From assembly GCF_016786325.1 (NCBI RefSeq), contig NZ_JADWYU010000098.1, forward strand, positions 40,494-104,493: DNA of 64,000 nucleotides. The letters run 5' to 3'. The notes under the pieces were generated by a model. That model was not told where the DNA came from. It saw only the letters and a list, made by a program, of their open reading frames with translations, and made no database searches. The stretch comes from Frankia nepalensis (GTDB lineage: Bacteria > Actinomycetota > Actinomycetes > Frankiales > Frankiaceae). Below, piece after piece: positions 41,602 to 50,266 of this stretch. The position numbers and the translations under genes are program-made. Every line of letters begins with the position of its first letter. Positions within the stretch are counted from its first letter, which is position 1.

Positions 41602-42708
41602 TCAACGAGGAGAGGCGGCCACCCGTACGCGGTCGCTCTCGCGGTCGGAGAGGAAGGACGCCAGTTCCCGTCCCTGCTCGGCGACGGCGGCGCGGTCGGC
41701 TCGGGAGAAGCGGCGCAGCGGGGTGACGACCACGGCGCCCGCCTCGACGTTCCAGGTGGCGGCGACCCGGCCGTCGACCAGCACCACGCGCGCGCCGGCG
41801 ACCGACAGGCCGCGGTGGGCGTCGTCGATGATCCGGCCGCGGTCCTGGTAGCCGAGGATCGCGTTGTCGAACGCCGGCAGGAACCGTGCCGGGGCGGGCG
41901 TGTCGGGGTCGGGCCGCGGGGCGTCCGGGAGGTCGAGCAGCTCACGGCCGCGCTCGTCGCGGAAGGCGACGAGCTCCTCTCGGATCGCGGCCACCGCGGC
42001 GGGCAGCCCGGCCAGGCCGCACCAGGCGCGCAGGTCGGCCACCGACGCGGGGCCGAACGCGGCCAGATAGCGCCGCGCCAGCGCCTGGCCGACCGGATCG
42101 GTGCCATCGGGGGCGGGCGGGTCGACCTCCCGGCCCAGCCACGAGGACAGCGCCGCGTGACGCACGCCTGCCCGCGTGCGCCACAGGCCGCGCGGGGGCA
42201 GCTGCGCCAGCGGCGCCAGCGCGCAGGCCATCTCGCCCAGGGCCCGCGGCCCCGGCGCCGGCCAGCGCTCGGCCAGCACCCGCGCGAGCTCCGCCGTCGA
42301 GCGCGGCTGGCCGTCGGCGAGCACCGCCCGGACCGCCGCGGCGAGCTCGTCGAGGTCCAGCCCGCCGAGCTCGCCGCGGTAGACCCCGAGGACCCGCTGG
42401 CGCAGCATGGGGTCATGGCGGGCTCGCCAGGCCAGGGCATCCTCGGCGGCGAGCAGGTGAACGGTGCGGCGCATGAGGTGGGTCCGCACCACGCGCCGCC
42501 CGGTCAGCAGGTCCGAGAGCGCCGCCGCGTCGAACGCGCGCAGCCGTGTCCACAGGCCGACGAACGGCTCCTGCGGCTCCTGCGGCTCCTGCGCCTGCAG
42601 GCCGCCGAGATGCGCGACGGCGTCGAGCACCGGCAGGTCGGCGCGCTCGAGCAGCAACTGGCGGGCCAGGGTCGCGCGGCCCAGCGCCCGGGCGCCCAGA
42701 ACGGTCAT
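41602..42708 (-). CDS. AlkZ/YcaQ-like winged-helix DNA-binding protein (possible DNA glycosylase)
   Basis: From ATG 42708 the protein has 368 residues. It opens LGRATLARQLLLERADLPVLDAVAHLGGLQAQEP, where the QAQ motif and surrounding helix match the HTH_42/AlkZ family. Later blocks (RTHLMRRTVHLLAAEDALAWRA, FLPAFDNAILGYQDR) also fit. AlkZ-type enzymes unhook DNA interstrand crosslinks or remove alkylated bases. Whether this one is catalytic is not certain. A microsatellite-like triplet of EPQ codons follows the QAQ motif. The upstream reading frame passes into an intergenic repeat and is not part of the gene. Confidence 0.83.
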   Translation of the reverse strand: MTVLGARALGRATLARQLLLERADLPVLDAVAHLGGLQAQEPQEPQEPFVGLWTRLRAFDAAALSDLLTGRRVVRTHLMRRTVHLLAAEDALAWRARHDPMLRQRVLGVYRGELGGLDLDELAAAVRAVLADGQPRSTAELARVLAERWPAPGPRALGEMACALAPLAQLPPRGLWRTRAGVRHAALSSWLGREVDPPAPDGTDPVGQALARRYLAAFGPASVADLRAWCGLAGLPAAVAAIREELVAFRDERGRELLDLPDAPRPDPDTPAPARFLPAFDNAILGYQDRGRIIDDAHRGLSVAGARVVLVDGRVAATWNVEAGAVVVTPLRRFSRADRAAVAEQGRELASFLSDRESDRVRVAASPR

Positions 42709-42725
42709 CGGATCACGCCCACATT

Positions 42726-42769
42726 GTCGTCGTCTGGCACGAGACGACGTTGACAGGAAAAGCGGCCAG
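42726..42769. repeat. 44-bp direct repeat with hairpin, copy 1
   Basis: This segment is identical to 43074-43117. It contains CGTCGTCT-N6-AGACGACG, an 8-bp perfect stem with a 6-nt loop, followed by TTGACAGGAAAAGCGGCCAG. Confidence 0.88.
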
Positions 42770-42774
42770 AGTGT

Positions 42775-43076
42775 GACCTGACTTCCCTCACGTTGATCCT
42801 TCTCGAAAGATCGTAAGGCCGTGACCTGCGACTTCGCCGTCACCGGCGACGAAAATTGTGCACTAACGGGAGGCGTCGAGTCGTTGCCGGAGACTGCCGA
42901 CGGGCCCACAAGGAGATCGACTCACGCGACATGGGCGGCAGTTGTACCTACAGATCGGCAACCAACTCTCGCGCCAAGCCCTCCCGCCGGACCAACATTT
43001 CACTGTCCGTAGCATTGCGATCTTGACTGCTGTATCGGGCCGCGCACGTGCGCACTAATTTGAGGGAAGTCAGGTC
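42775..43076. mobile_element. Possible 302-bp MITE-like element with 16-bp terminal inverted repeats
   Basis: GACCTGACTTCCCTCA at the left end is the exact reverse complement of the last 16 bases. The interior encodes nothing recognisable. The right end abuts and overlaps the second 44-bp direct repeat, so the flanks are not a simple target-site duplication. A non-autonomous element or a decayed tandem duplication are both possible. Confidence 0.4.
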
Positions 43077-43117
43077 GTCGTCTGGCACGAGACGACGTTG
43101 ACAGGAAAAGCGGCCAG
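43074..43117. repeat. 44-bp direct repeat with hairpin, copy 2
   Basis: It is identical to 42726-42769. Similarity continues weakly beyond it (GTGACC, then TTCCC after a few bases), so the ancestral unit was somewhat longer. Confidence 0.88.
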
Positions 43118-43226
43118 GTTGTGACCGCTTTCCCGGGCGATCTCCGCATCCGGCCCGGGAACGCCACCGCCCAGTGATCCTCGGATGTGTGCGCCATTCG
43201 GCGGTCGAGCGGCCCCAGCAAGATCC

Positions 43227-44906
43227 CTAGTGGCGGCCGGGGTGGTCGTGGTCGGCGGGGATGGGCGTGTCGCGCTGGAAGACGACGACCTTGCCGGCTC
43301 GTTCCCGCTTCGCGGCGTACATCGCCAGGTCGGCCTGGTGGAGCAGGACGTCGGGGCTGGCCGGCCGGGCGGCGCCGTCGAGCGTGACGAGGCCGAGGCT
43401 GGCGCGCGGGACGTAGGTCCGGCCCGCCAGCCGGCACGGTTCCTGGACCGCCGCCGCGAGCCGTTCGGCGATGCGACGCGGGTCGTCGGGGCCGCCGCCG
43501 TCCAGGATGACCGCGAACTCGTCGCCACCGAGGCGGGCGACGGTGTCGGCCGCGCGGGTACCGGCCCGCAGCCGCGATGCGCTGATCTTGAGCAGCTCGT
43601 CGCCGGCGGCATGCCCGAACTCGTCGTTGACCCGCTTGAAGCGGTCGAGGTCGACGAACAGGACGGAGACGGCAGGTTCATGGGCGGCGAGCGCGCCATT
43701 ACGCCCGGGCATGGTGGCGGAGATGACCGCCCGCTGGAGCCGCCGGGTGAACAGCGCACGGTTGGCCAGGCCGGTCAGCGGGTCATGAAACGCTTGATAG
43801 TGGAGCTGACTCTCACGTTCCCGAATCTCGGTGAGAAGGCGGGTGTTCTCGGCGATGGTAATCATTTGTCGGGCGAGCGCCAGTACCAGCAGAGACACCA
43901 TGCCGTAAACCTCGAACCGGTCGAGCGGGGTACCCGTCACCAGTTTTCCGAGAATCAACAGGCCGGCGGCGCAGAGCGCGGCGTAGGGCAGGGCGGCATG
44001 CACCCACATCGCCCGCGGCCGAGGCCGGGCCGGGCCGTCCGGGTATGCCGGCGCCGACACCGGCACCAGCGCGGCGAGGGCCATCAGCAGGATCGCGACG
44101 ATGAAGGGGATCAGGCTCCACGCCGGGAGGTCGTAGCGCTCATGGGCGACGCGGTAGACGAACACGTTGCCCGTGAGGCCGTAGATCAGCAGGCCCGAGC
44201 CCAGCAGTCCCAACGTCGCCGGGGACCACGGCCGGCGGAAGCTCGCGATCAGCAGGACGACCACCGCCAGGATCAGCACGGCCATCTCGTGGATCAGGGC
44301 GGCCACGAACGACCCGGTGTTGGGCGTGGTCACCCGGACGACGTCGCCCAGCACCGTCCCCCATTCCAGCAGGACCACCGAACCGACGATCAGCACACAG
44401 TCCAGCACGACGATCATGCGCCAGAGAGCCTGGCCGTGCCTCTGCCTGCCCACGCCCGCGCCTCGGCCTTCGGCCGGGTAGGTGGGCAGGCACAACAGGC
44501 CGGCCAGCGCCAGCCCGTAGAAGAAGACGAGACTCGCGTACCCGGACGACGTGCTGGTGGCGGGCGATCCGCCGGTTAACAAGATCAGGATGGTGACGAG
44601 GCCCGCGCCCGCGAGGCCGGTCGCCATCAGGCCGATGAACACCCGCCATCGCCGGTCGCCGGCGACGGCCCTCCGGGCGCTCCAGAAGGCGGCAACCGCC
44701 GCGATGATCTCGGAGGCGAAGGTGACGAAGGTGGTGGCGATCACACCGGGAAGCGGTGCCAGCAGCGCGTCGAACACGACCGCCAACCCGACGAGCAGCA
44801 GGCAGGCCACCACCGCGCACGAGAACACGCGCGACCCGTGGCCTGAACCAGCCGAACGCCGAATGTCCGGCGTGGCGTCCCCGACAATGCGCAACCCAAC
44901 CATCAT
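43227..44906 (-). CDS. Membrane-anchored diguanylate cyclase (GGDEF)
   Basis: From ATG 44906 the protein has 559 residues. The first 370 or so form about ten hydrophobic helices, a membrane sensor module. A linker helix (ENTRLLTEIRERESQLHYQAFHD) leads to a complete GGDEF domain. It has DPLTGLANRALF, LFVDLDRFKRVND, and RLGGDEFAV near residue 460 with the intact active-site motif. It should make cyclic di-GMP at the inner face of the membrane. No EAL domain is present. A G-rich tract precedes the ATG; ATG 44903 is an equal alternative. The signal sensed is unknown. Confidence 0.92.
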   Translation of the reverse strand: MMVGLRIVGDATPDIRRSAGSGHGSRVFSCAVVACLLLVGLAVVFDALLAPLPGVIATTFVTFASEIIAAVAAFWSARRAVAGDRRWRVFIGLMATGLAGAGLVTILILLTGGSPATSTSSGYASLVFFYGLALAGLLCLPTYPAEGRGAGVGRQRHGQALWRMIVVLDCVLIVGSVVLLEWGTVLGDVVRVTTPNTGSFVAALIHEMAVLILAVVVLLIASFRRPWSPATLGLLGSGLLIYGLTGNVFVYRVAHERYDLPAWSLIPFIVAILLMALAALVPVSAPAYPDGPARPRPRAMWVHAALPYAALCAAGLLILGKLVTGTPLDRFEVYGMVSLLVLALARQMITIAENTRLLTEIRERESQLHYQAFHDPLTGLANRALFTRRLQRAVISATMPGRNGALAAHEPAVSVLFVDLDRFKRVNDEFGHAAGDELLKISASRLRAGTRAADTVARLGGDEFAVILDGGGPDDPRRIAERLAAAVQEPCRLAGRTYVPRASLGLVTLDGAARPASPDVLLHQADLAMYAAKRERAGKVVVFQRDTPIPADHDHPGRH

Positions 44907-45503
44907 TTCCCCCCAGGCCAGCGTACCGTAGCCGCCCGGACCCGGACAGCGACAGCCCGCGCCCCATTTCCGACACAAACACTTCGCCAGAATTTGGACG
45001 GACGTATTTCGCGATACGTCCCCACCGGGCATCTGTGCGTTACAGCTGTCCCGTTCCGGCGTCGCGGCCGTACCGCGCGGCCCGGATGCTCTCCTTTGGC
45101 CCAGCTCGTCACCAACGACCTGCCCGTCCCCGCGGCCCTGATCACCGGGATCTGGTCACCGTTGCCACCGCGGAACGCGAAAGCGCAAGGCACCCCGATC
45201 CGGTCATCCCGGCGAACCGCCCCCGGCCGACGCTCCGACCCGGAGCGGCCGGCCGAGCGGCCGGCCGGGTGTAGCGGCCGTCACAGCGCGGCCGGGCCGG
45301 GCGGTGTTATCGTCTCCGGCGGTCCCTTTTGTTACGACTGTGTAGCCGCAGAGATCGTGATCGACCGCCGCGCCGACTGGCCGGGGCGGTCCGCACTGGG
45401 ACCCAGGCCCGTGGACCATGTGCCGCGGCGGCCTGGACGAATCCGGGACTCGTCTCCCCGCCGGCTCGAGCGCCCGCCGCGCTCCGGCCGCGAGGTATGT
45501 CCC
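44907..45503. other. Divergent intergenic region
   Basis: The 597 bp between the diguanylate cyclase and the MFS transporter contain no convincing gene. The stretch CCCTTTTGTTACGACTGTGTAG near 45327 is the only AT-rich patch and may hold the transporter promoter. I see no riboswitch-like structure. Confidence 0.5.
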
Positions 45504-47336
45504 ATGAGCACGTCGTCCGGCCCAAGCACGTCCGCAACCACTTCCGTCCCCGTACTGACCATGACGGTGACGGGCGCCGCCGCGCCCGCCCCGGCCCGTC
45601 CCGAGCTCGGCCGCCGCCACTCACCCAGCGGCGCGCAGCCACCCTCACCGCCTGTGCCGCCGCCCCCGACGGCCATGACGGCCATGACGGCCCCGGCAAC
45701 CACGACGGCCCCGGCAACCACGGCAACCGAGCCGGCTGCCGGCCTCGTCACGGCGCCGCCCGTCTCCGGTGGCGCGGCGGCCTACCGCTGGCTGCTCGGC
45801 CTGCCGGGCGCGAAGCCGATGGTCGCCGCCGGCCTGTTGGCCCGGCTGCCCAACGCGATGATCGGCATAGGCGGGATGCTGCTGGTCGCGGCGACCACCG
45901 GTTCCTACCGGCTGGCCGGCGCGGCGACGGCCGCGATCGCGCTCGCGGGTGCCGCCGCCGGCCCGCTGGTCGGCCGCCGGATCGACCGGCTCGGCCCGCG
46001 CGCGGTGCTGCCGGGGCTGGCCGTCGCCCATGTCGCCGCCGGCGTCGCCTTCCTGGCCGCGGCACTCTCCGGCGCGCCCGTGCCACTGGTGATCGCGGCC
46101 GCGGCCGCCACCGGCGCGACGCTCCCGCAGGTCGGCCCGGTGGCCCGGCAGCGCTGGGCGGCCAGGCTCGGCGACGACCCCCGGCTCAACACGGCCTACG
46201 CCCTGGAGTCGGCGCTCGACGAGGTGACGTTCGTCGTCGGCCCAGCCGCCGCGAGCCTGCTCGCCGGCTTCACCCCGTCGGCCGGCACCGCCGCCAGCCT
46301 GGTGCTCGCCGCCGTCGGCGTCGCCGCCTTCGCCGCCTTGCCCACCCCGGACGCCCCGCCAGCGCCGGACACCCCGCCCACCCTGGGCTCCCCGCTTACG
46401 CCGGACGCCCCGCCCACGCCGGGCTCCCTGTCCGCGCCGGACTCCCCGCCCGCCTCGGACTCCCTGCCCGCGCCCGCGCGCCTTGCCTCGCGGCCCGCGG
46501 CGCCGGCGGCGGCGCGGACACCGACCGCGACCACGCCGGGCCGCGGCCGCCTCGGCCGGGACCGGTCGGTGCTGCGGATCCGTGGGCTGGTGCCCCTGCT
46601 GGTGGCGGCGGCGGCCTTGGGGGCGTTCTTCGGGACGATGGACATCGGGCTGGTCGTCTACGCCAGGGCTCACAGCTGGGCGGGTGCCTCGGGCCTGTTG
46701 CCGACCCTGGTCACGCTGTCGAGCCTGGGAGTCGGCATCGTGTACGGAACAGTCCACTGGCGGACGAGCGTGGTGCGCCGGTACGCGATCGCCGCCACCC
46801 TGCTCGCGGCTGGCGCCGCTCTCGTGCCCCTGGCCGGCTGGGCCGGCGGCATCGGCGCCGTCGTCGCCGCGGCACTGATCACGGGACTGCCGCTCGCTCC
46901 GCTGATCATCACTGGCACCGCGCTCGTCGGCGAGCTGGTTCCGGCCCACCGGCGGACCGAGGGCTTCACCTGGATCGTGATCGCGAACAGTGTCGGCGTC
47001 GCCGCGGGCGCCCCGCTGACCGGCGCGCTCGTCGACCGGCTCGGCGCCACGTGGGCGCTGGCGGCCCTCGCGGTGTGCGGGTCCCTCACCGCGGCCACGG
47101 CCCTGGTCGCCGCCGTCCGCCTGCGCGCCGCGCGCGCCACCGCGCAGGCTCCCCGCGGCGCCACGCGGATCCCGCGCGCGCGGACCCCCCGTGCGCGGAT
47201 CCGGAGCGCCGATGCGCGCACACGACCGGCGATCTCCAGCTCGTCCCGGCGCGGTCCGCGCAGGAGATCACCAGATGCGCACGAAATCCGGGGACAAATG
47301 GGGCCGGAATCGCCGGATGCCGCACAGATCCGATGA
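45504..47336 (+). CDS. MFS transporter with proline-rich central linker
   Basis: From ATG 45504 (GAGG eight bases upstream) the protein has 610 residues. An 85-residue Thr/Pro/Ala-rich N-terminus precedes twelve predicted helices in two bundles. Motif A-like sequence is seen in VGRRIDRLGPRAVLPG. Between helices six and seven is a 90-residue linker with imperfect repeats (TPDAPP, APDTPP, TLGSPL, TPGSLSAPDSPP). A basic Arg-rich tail of about 60 residues follows the last helix. The fold matches drug/sugar-type MFS exporters; the substrate is unknown. Linker and tails are unusually long for the family. Confidence 0.85.
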   Translation: MSTSSGPSTSATTSVPVLTMTVTGAAAPAPARPELGRRHSPSGAQPPSPPVPPPPTAMTAMTAPATTTAPATTATEPAAGLVTAPPVSGGAAAYRWLLGLPGAKPMVAAGLLARLPNAMIGIGGMLLVAATTGSYRLAGAATAAIALAGAAAGPLVGRRIDRLGPRAVLPGLAVAHVAAGVAFLAAALSGAPVPLVIAAAAATGATLPQVGPVARQRWAARLGDDPRLNTAYALESALDEVTFVVGPAAASLLAGFTPSAGTAASLVLAAVGVAAFAALPTPDAPPAPDTPPTLGSPLTPDAPPTPGSLSAPDSPPASDSLPAPARLASRPAAPAAARTPTATTPGRGRLGRDRSVLRIRGLVPLLVAAAALGAFFGTMDIGLVVYARAHSWAGASGLLPTLVTLSSLGVGIVYGTVHWRTSVVRRYAIAATLLAAGAALVPLAGWAGGIGAVVAAALITGLPLAPLIITGTALVGELVPAHRRTEGFTWIVIANSVGVAAGAPLTGALVDRLGATWALAALAVCGSLTAATALVAAVRLRAARATAQAPRGATRIPRARTPRARIRSADARTRPAISSSSRRGPRRRSPDAHEIRGQMGPESPDAAQIR

Positions 47337-47546
47337 TCAGTGCTGCCGCCGAGCCTCCGGGCACGCCATGATCGCCATTGGTGTGCGCGCATCGGCGGGC
47401 GAACGGCCCGGCCAGGGCCCACGTGAAGGCCGCGGGCGGGAGTCGCCGGCCAGCCGGGAGCTTCGGCTGGGCGGCGGCTGTCACAGGTGTGTTTCGTTTG
47501 CTGAGAAGCAGCGAGATCCGGCGCGAGGCGGGCCTACGCTGCTCGG

Positions 47547-48563
47547 GTGAGCCCACGGACGACCACCGACCTGACGGCGCCGGACGGCCCGGACGGGCGC
47601 CGCGGCGGGATTCCGGTCATCGACATCGGGCCGTTCCTGGCCGGGGCGGACCCCGCGGCGGCCGTCGAGCGGATCGCGCACGCCTGCTCGACGGTGAGCT
47701 TCCTGCACGTCGTCGGGCACGGGATCGCGCCGGAGACGTTCGACGCCGTCTACCGGGCCAACGACGCGCTGCTCGCGCTCCCGGAGGCCGAACGGGACCT
47801 GCTCGCCTCCCCCGACCGGCACCCGTTCCGCGGGCTGACCACGATGCGCTCGCCGGACGGCGCGCCGCTCGTCCACCGGTTTCAGGTGTGCCACTACGAC
47901 GACCCGCCGGCGGCCGCCACGGCCGGGGTGCCGGCCAGGTACGTCGACTACTTCGCCCGCAACGTATGGCCGGAGCAGGTGGCCGGCCTGCGGGCCGCGG
48001 TCCTGGCCTGTTTCGCCGAGATGCGGCGGGTCGGCGACACGCTGATGGAGCTGTTCGCCCGGGCGCTCGGGCTCGCGCCGGACTACTTCGCGCCGATGCT
48101 CACCCATCCGGTGTCCGATCTCGCCGTGAACGGCTATCCCGCGCAGCCGCCCCGGGAGTCGGCCGAGCCGGCCCTGACGTTCCTCGAACACACCGACTCC
48201 GGCATGCTGACCCTGCTGCACCAGCGCGGCGACTACCCGGGTCTGCAGGTCCAGGACCTGGACGGAGCCTGGATCACCGTGCCGCTCGACCCCGACGCGC
48301 TCGTCATCAACATCGGCGACCTGATGTCCCGCTGGACGAACGACCGCTGGCCGTCGACCCGGCACCGGGTCGTCGCCGCCGCCGACTCCACCGCCACCCG
48401 GACGTCGATCGCCACGTTCCACCTGCCAAACGTCGACACCGTGATCGCCCCGCTGGAGCCGTTCGTCGGCGCCGACGGCCCCCACTACGAACCGGTCACC
48501 CCATACGTCTGGGAGGCGATGTTCCTCGCCAAGTACCGCCCTCGCGACAGCAAGGCCGCCTGA
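47547..48563 (+). CDS. 2-oxoglutarate/Fe(II) oxygenase, isopenicillin N synthase-like
   Basis: The 338-residue protein starts at GTG 47547. It has the N-terminal DIOX_N domain (IPVIDIGPFLAG, FLHVVGHGIAPETFD). The C-terminal jelly roll contains the metal site HTDSG (His, Asp), the distal His in STRHRV, and the 2-oxoglutarate-binding Arg-x-Ser in TRTSIATFH. It would hydroxylate, desaturate or cyclise a small molecule using iron and oxygen. Such enzymes in actinomycetes act in secondary metabolism or purine and amino acid catabolism. The neighbours give no substrate hint. Confidence 0.92.
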   Translation: MSPRTTTDLTAPDGPDGRRGGIPVIDIGPFLAGADPAAAVERIAHACSTVSFLHVVGHGIAPETFDAVYRANDALLALPEAERDLLASPDRHPFRGLTTMRSPDGAPLVHRFQVCHYDDPPAAATAGVPARYVDYFARNVWPEQVAGLRAAVLACFAEMRRVGDTLMELFARALGLAPDYFAPMLTHPVSDLAVNGYPAQPPRESAEPALTFLEHTDSGMLTLLHQRGDYPGLQVQDLDGAWITVPLDPDALVINIGDLMSRWTNDRWPSTRHRVVAAADSTATRTSIATFHLPNVDTVIAPLEPFVGADGPHYEPVTPYVWEAMFLAKYRPRDSKAA

Positions 48564-48594
48564 CCGGCTCGGGCCGCGGCAGCGTCGAGGTTCC

Positions 48595-48628
48595 GGTCGC
48601 TCCGAGACCTCGGTCGCTCCGAGACCTC
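48595..48628. repeat. 17-bp tandem duplication with hairpin potential
   Basis: GGTCGCTCCGAGACCTC is repeated twice in succession after the oxygenase stop. Each unit can pair GGTC with GACC, so the duplication gives two small stems and may contribute to termination. Confidence 0.7.
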
Positions 48629-48852
48629 GGTTTGCTCTGGCGCCCGCGGGGCGACGCTGGTCGGTTCGGCCACGCGATGGTCATTGACGGTCTTCCGAGT
48701 GAATGTGATGCTTGATCCGGCTCAGTCGTCAAGATGGCGGTGGAGCGTTGGGATGTGAGTTACCGGCCTGGGCCGGTGGTTGACACCACATCGCTGCGCC
48801 GCTCGGCCGGCACTGAGCCATGTCCGAATGGCTCTTGGAAGGTCGACAGACA

Positions 48853-49731
48853 ATGAAGATTGCTTTCGTGGGCGACGTCCACGGTTGTGTGCGGCATGCG
48901 CTGGGCGCGGCGGTGCTGCTCCAGGAACGGCGCGGGATCCGGCTCGACGCCGTGATCCAGGTCGGGGACCTGGGCGCGTACCCGTCGCCCGAGCGGTTCG
49001 ACGGGGCCAGCCGCCGGTTCGCGCGGGACAACCCGGCGCAGGACGACTTCTTCCGGCTGCTGGACCCGTCGCCGAGGTTCGCCGAGGGCGTGCGCGGCGC
49101 GCTGGGGCAGGTCGGGCCGATGCTGTTCGTCAGCGGCAACCACGAGGACCACGACTGGCTCGCCGGGCTGCACGAGGCGGCGGGGGCCGACGTCGTGCCG
49201 GTCGACCCGGGTGGCGCCTGCCGCCATGTGGCCTGCGGGAGCGTGCTGGCGCTCGCCGGGCAGCGCGTGGCGTTCCTGGGGCTGATCGAGGTCGCCGGGA
49301 AGATGGACCTGGACGAGCGCGCCTACACGCGGCTGATGGGTCTTGAACCCGGTGACGTGGACGTCCTGGTCACCCATGACGGCCCGTACGGGATGTCACG
49401 CGACTGGCGCGGGAACGTTCAGGGCTCGGCGAAGCTGTCCCGGCTGATCGAGCATCTTCAGCCCTGGCTGCATGTCAGCGGCCACTACCACCACGTCAAC
49501 GGCCCGCGCCGCTATGGCCGCACGACCTCCTACGCGCTCCACCAGCTGGTGCGGCCCAAGGCCAGCCGGTGGGATCCGGCGTCGGTCAACCCCGAGCAGC
49601 GGGTGACGGCCGGGAGCGTCGGCCTGCTCGACACCGACGCCGGCGACTTCACCTACGTCCACGACGACTGGCTGGCCGACGTGCGGGGAGACGCGCTCGA
49701 CCTCGCCGGCCTCGTCGCCGCGACCCGCTGA
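48853..49731 (+). CDS. Calcineurin-like metallophosphoesterase
   Basis: From ATG 48853 the protein has 292 residues and the full series of metal motifs: FVGDVHG, VIQVGDLG, VSGNHEDHDW, VTHDGPYG and SGHYHH. These define a dinuclear metallophosphoesterase. The layout suits a cytosolic Ser/Thr-type or nucleotide phosphoesterase. GGAAGG lies ten bases before the ATG; an in-frame start at 48820 would add eleven residues. No partner gene is evident. Confidence 0.92.
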   Translation: MKIAFVGDVHGCVRHALGAAVLLQERRGIRLDAVIQVGDLGAYPSPERFDGASRRFARDNPAQDDFFRLLDPSPRFAEGVRGALGQVGPMLFVSGNHEDHDWLAGLHEAAGADVVPVDPGGACRHVACGSVLALAGQRVAFLGLIEVAGKMDLDERAYTRLMGLEPGDVDVLVTHDGPYGMSRDWRGNVQGSAKLSRLIEHLQPWLHVSGHYHHVNGPRRYGRTTSYALHQLVRPKASRWDPASVNPEQRVTAGSVGLLDTDAGDFTYVHDDWLADVRGDALDLAGLVAATR

Positions 49732-49902
49732 CCCGCGCCCGCTGGCCTTCTCGCCGCCCCGCCACCGCGGCCCGCCGCCGCGCCGACGAGCGCCGCGTGG
49801 AGGCACGGGTGGTCCGTCCATTCGCCTTCTGCCGTGGGCGCCGGTCGGGGCGATGCCCTCGTCTGAACGGCCTCGTCCTCGAAGCGGGCCGCCGGCGACC
49901 GG

Positions 49903-50256
49903 TCAGGCGAGCTCGGGAACCGCCTGGCTGACGCGCCGCCGGCGGCGGGCCAGGAGCGCGTCCGCGAGCGCGTCGGCGCGCTCCATGTCGTCGAGGGTCG
50001 GCCGGGCGCGCCCGTCGACCGCGATGATGGCGGCGAGCAGCTCCGCCGACAGCCTCGTCCGCGCCGCCACCCGGGCCACGCTCGGCGGCAGGGTCGTGGG
50101 ATGCTGCGCCAACGGCGGCTGGGGACCGGCGCTGATCCGCGACGGGAGCCGGTGGTCGGCCGCTACCCGGCCTTCCTGGACGACGCCGCCTTCCTGGATG
50201 AGACGGCCTTCCTGGATGACACGGCGACGCGGGCGGGCCCCGAGGAGATCGAACAT
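49903..50256 (-). CDS. Small protein under a LexA-type box
   Basis: ATG 50256 lies inside a perfect SOS-box sequence and opens a 117-residue frame. The N-terminal third carries three tandem copies of a six-residue repeat (VIQEGR, LIQEGG, VVQEGR). The C-terminal half has strong coding bias and a helical pattern: VARVAARTRLSAELLAAIIAV, then TLDDMERADALADALLARRRRR. If transcription begins downstream of the box, translation may start later (TTG, giving AQHPTTLPPSV). No family was recognised. Link to DNA damage is inferred from the box only. Confidence 0.5.
   Translation of the reverse strand: MFDLLGARPRRRVIQEGRLIQEGGVVQEGRVAADHRLPSRISAGPQPPLAQHPTTLPPSVARVAARTRLSAELLAAIIAVDGRARPTLDDMERADALADALLARRRRRVSQAVPELA
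50170..50223. repeat. 18-bp tandem repeat, three copies
   Basis: GCCTTCCTGGACGACGCC and two variants follow each other exactly in phase (50170-50187, 50188-50205, 50206-50223). They fall within the N-terminal part of the minus-strand small gene and keep its frame. Confidence 0.88.
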
Positions 50257-50266
50257 AGGTTCGATC
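50247..50266. promoter_or_regulatory. LexA/SOS box, perfect 8-bp arms
   Basis: GATCGAACATAGGTTCGATC contains TCGAAC-N4-GTTCGA, the actinobacterial LexA consensus, with perfect symmetry extended to 8-bp arms. On the minus strand TATGTT within it could be the -10 of the small gene at 49903-50256. Confidence 0.75.

Larger units (their letters stand above)
42709..43226. other. Intergenic region built around nested repeats
   Basis: No gene is supported in these 518 bp. Two 44-bp direct repeats (42726-42769 and 43074-43117) and a pair of 16-bp inverted repeats (42775-42790 and 43061-43076) organise the region. The interior is visibly less GC-rich than the flanks. Confidence 0.65.
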
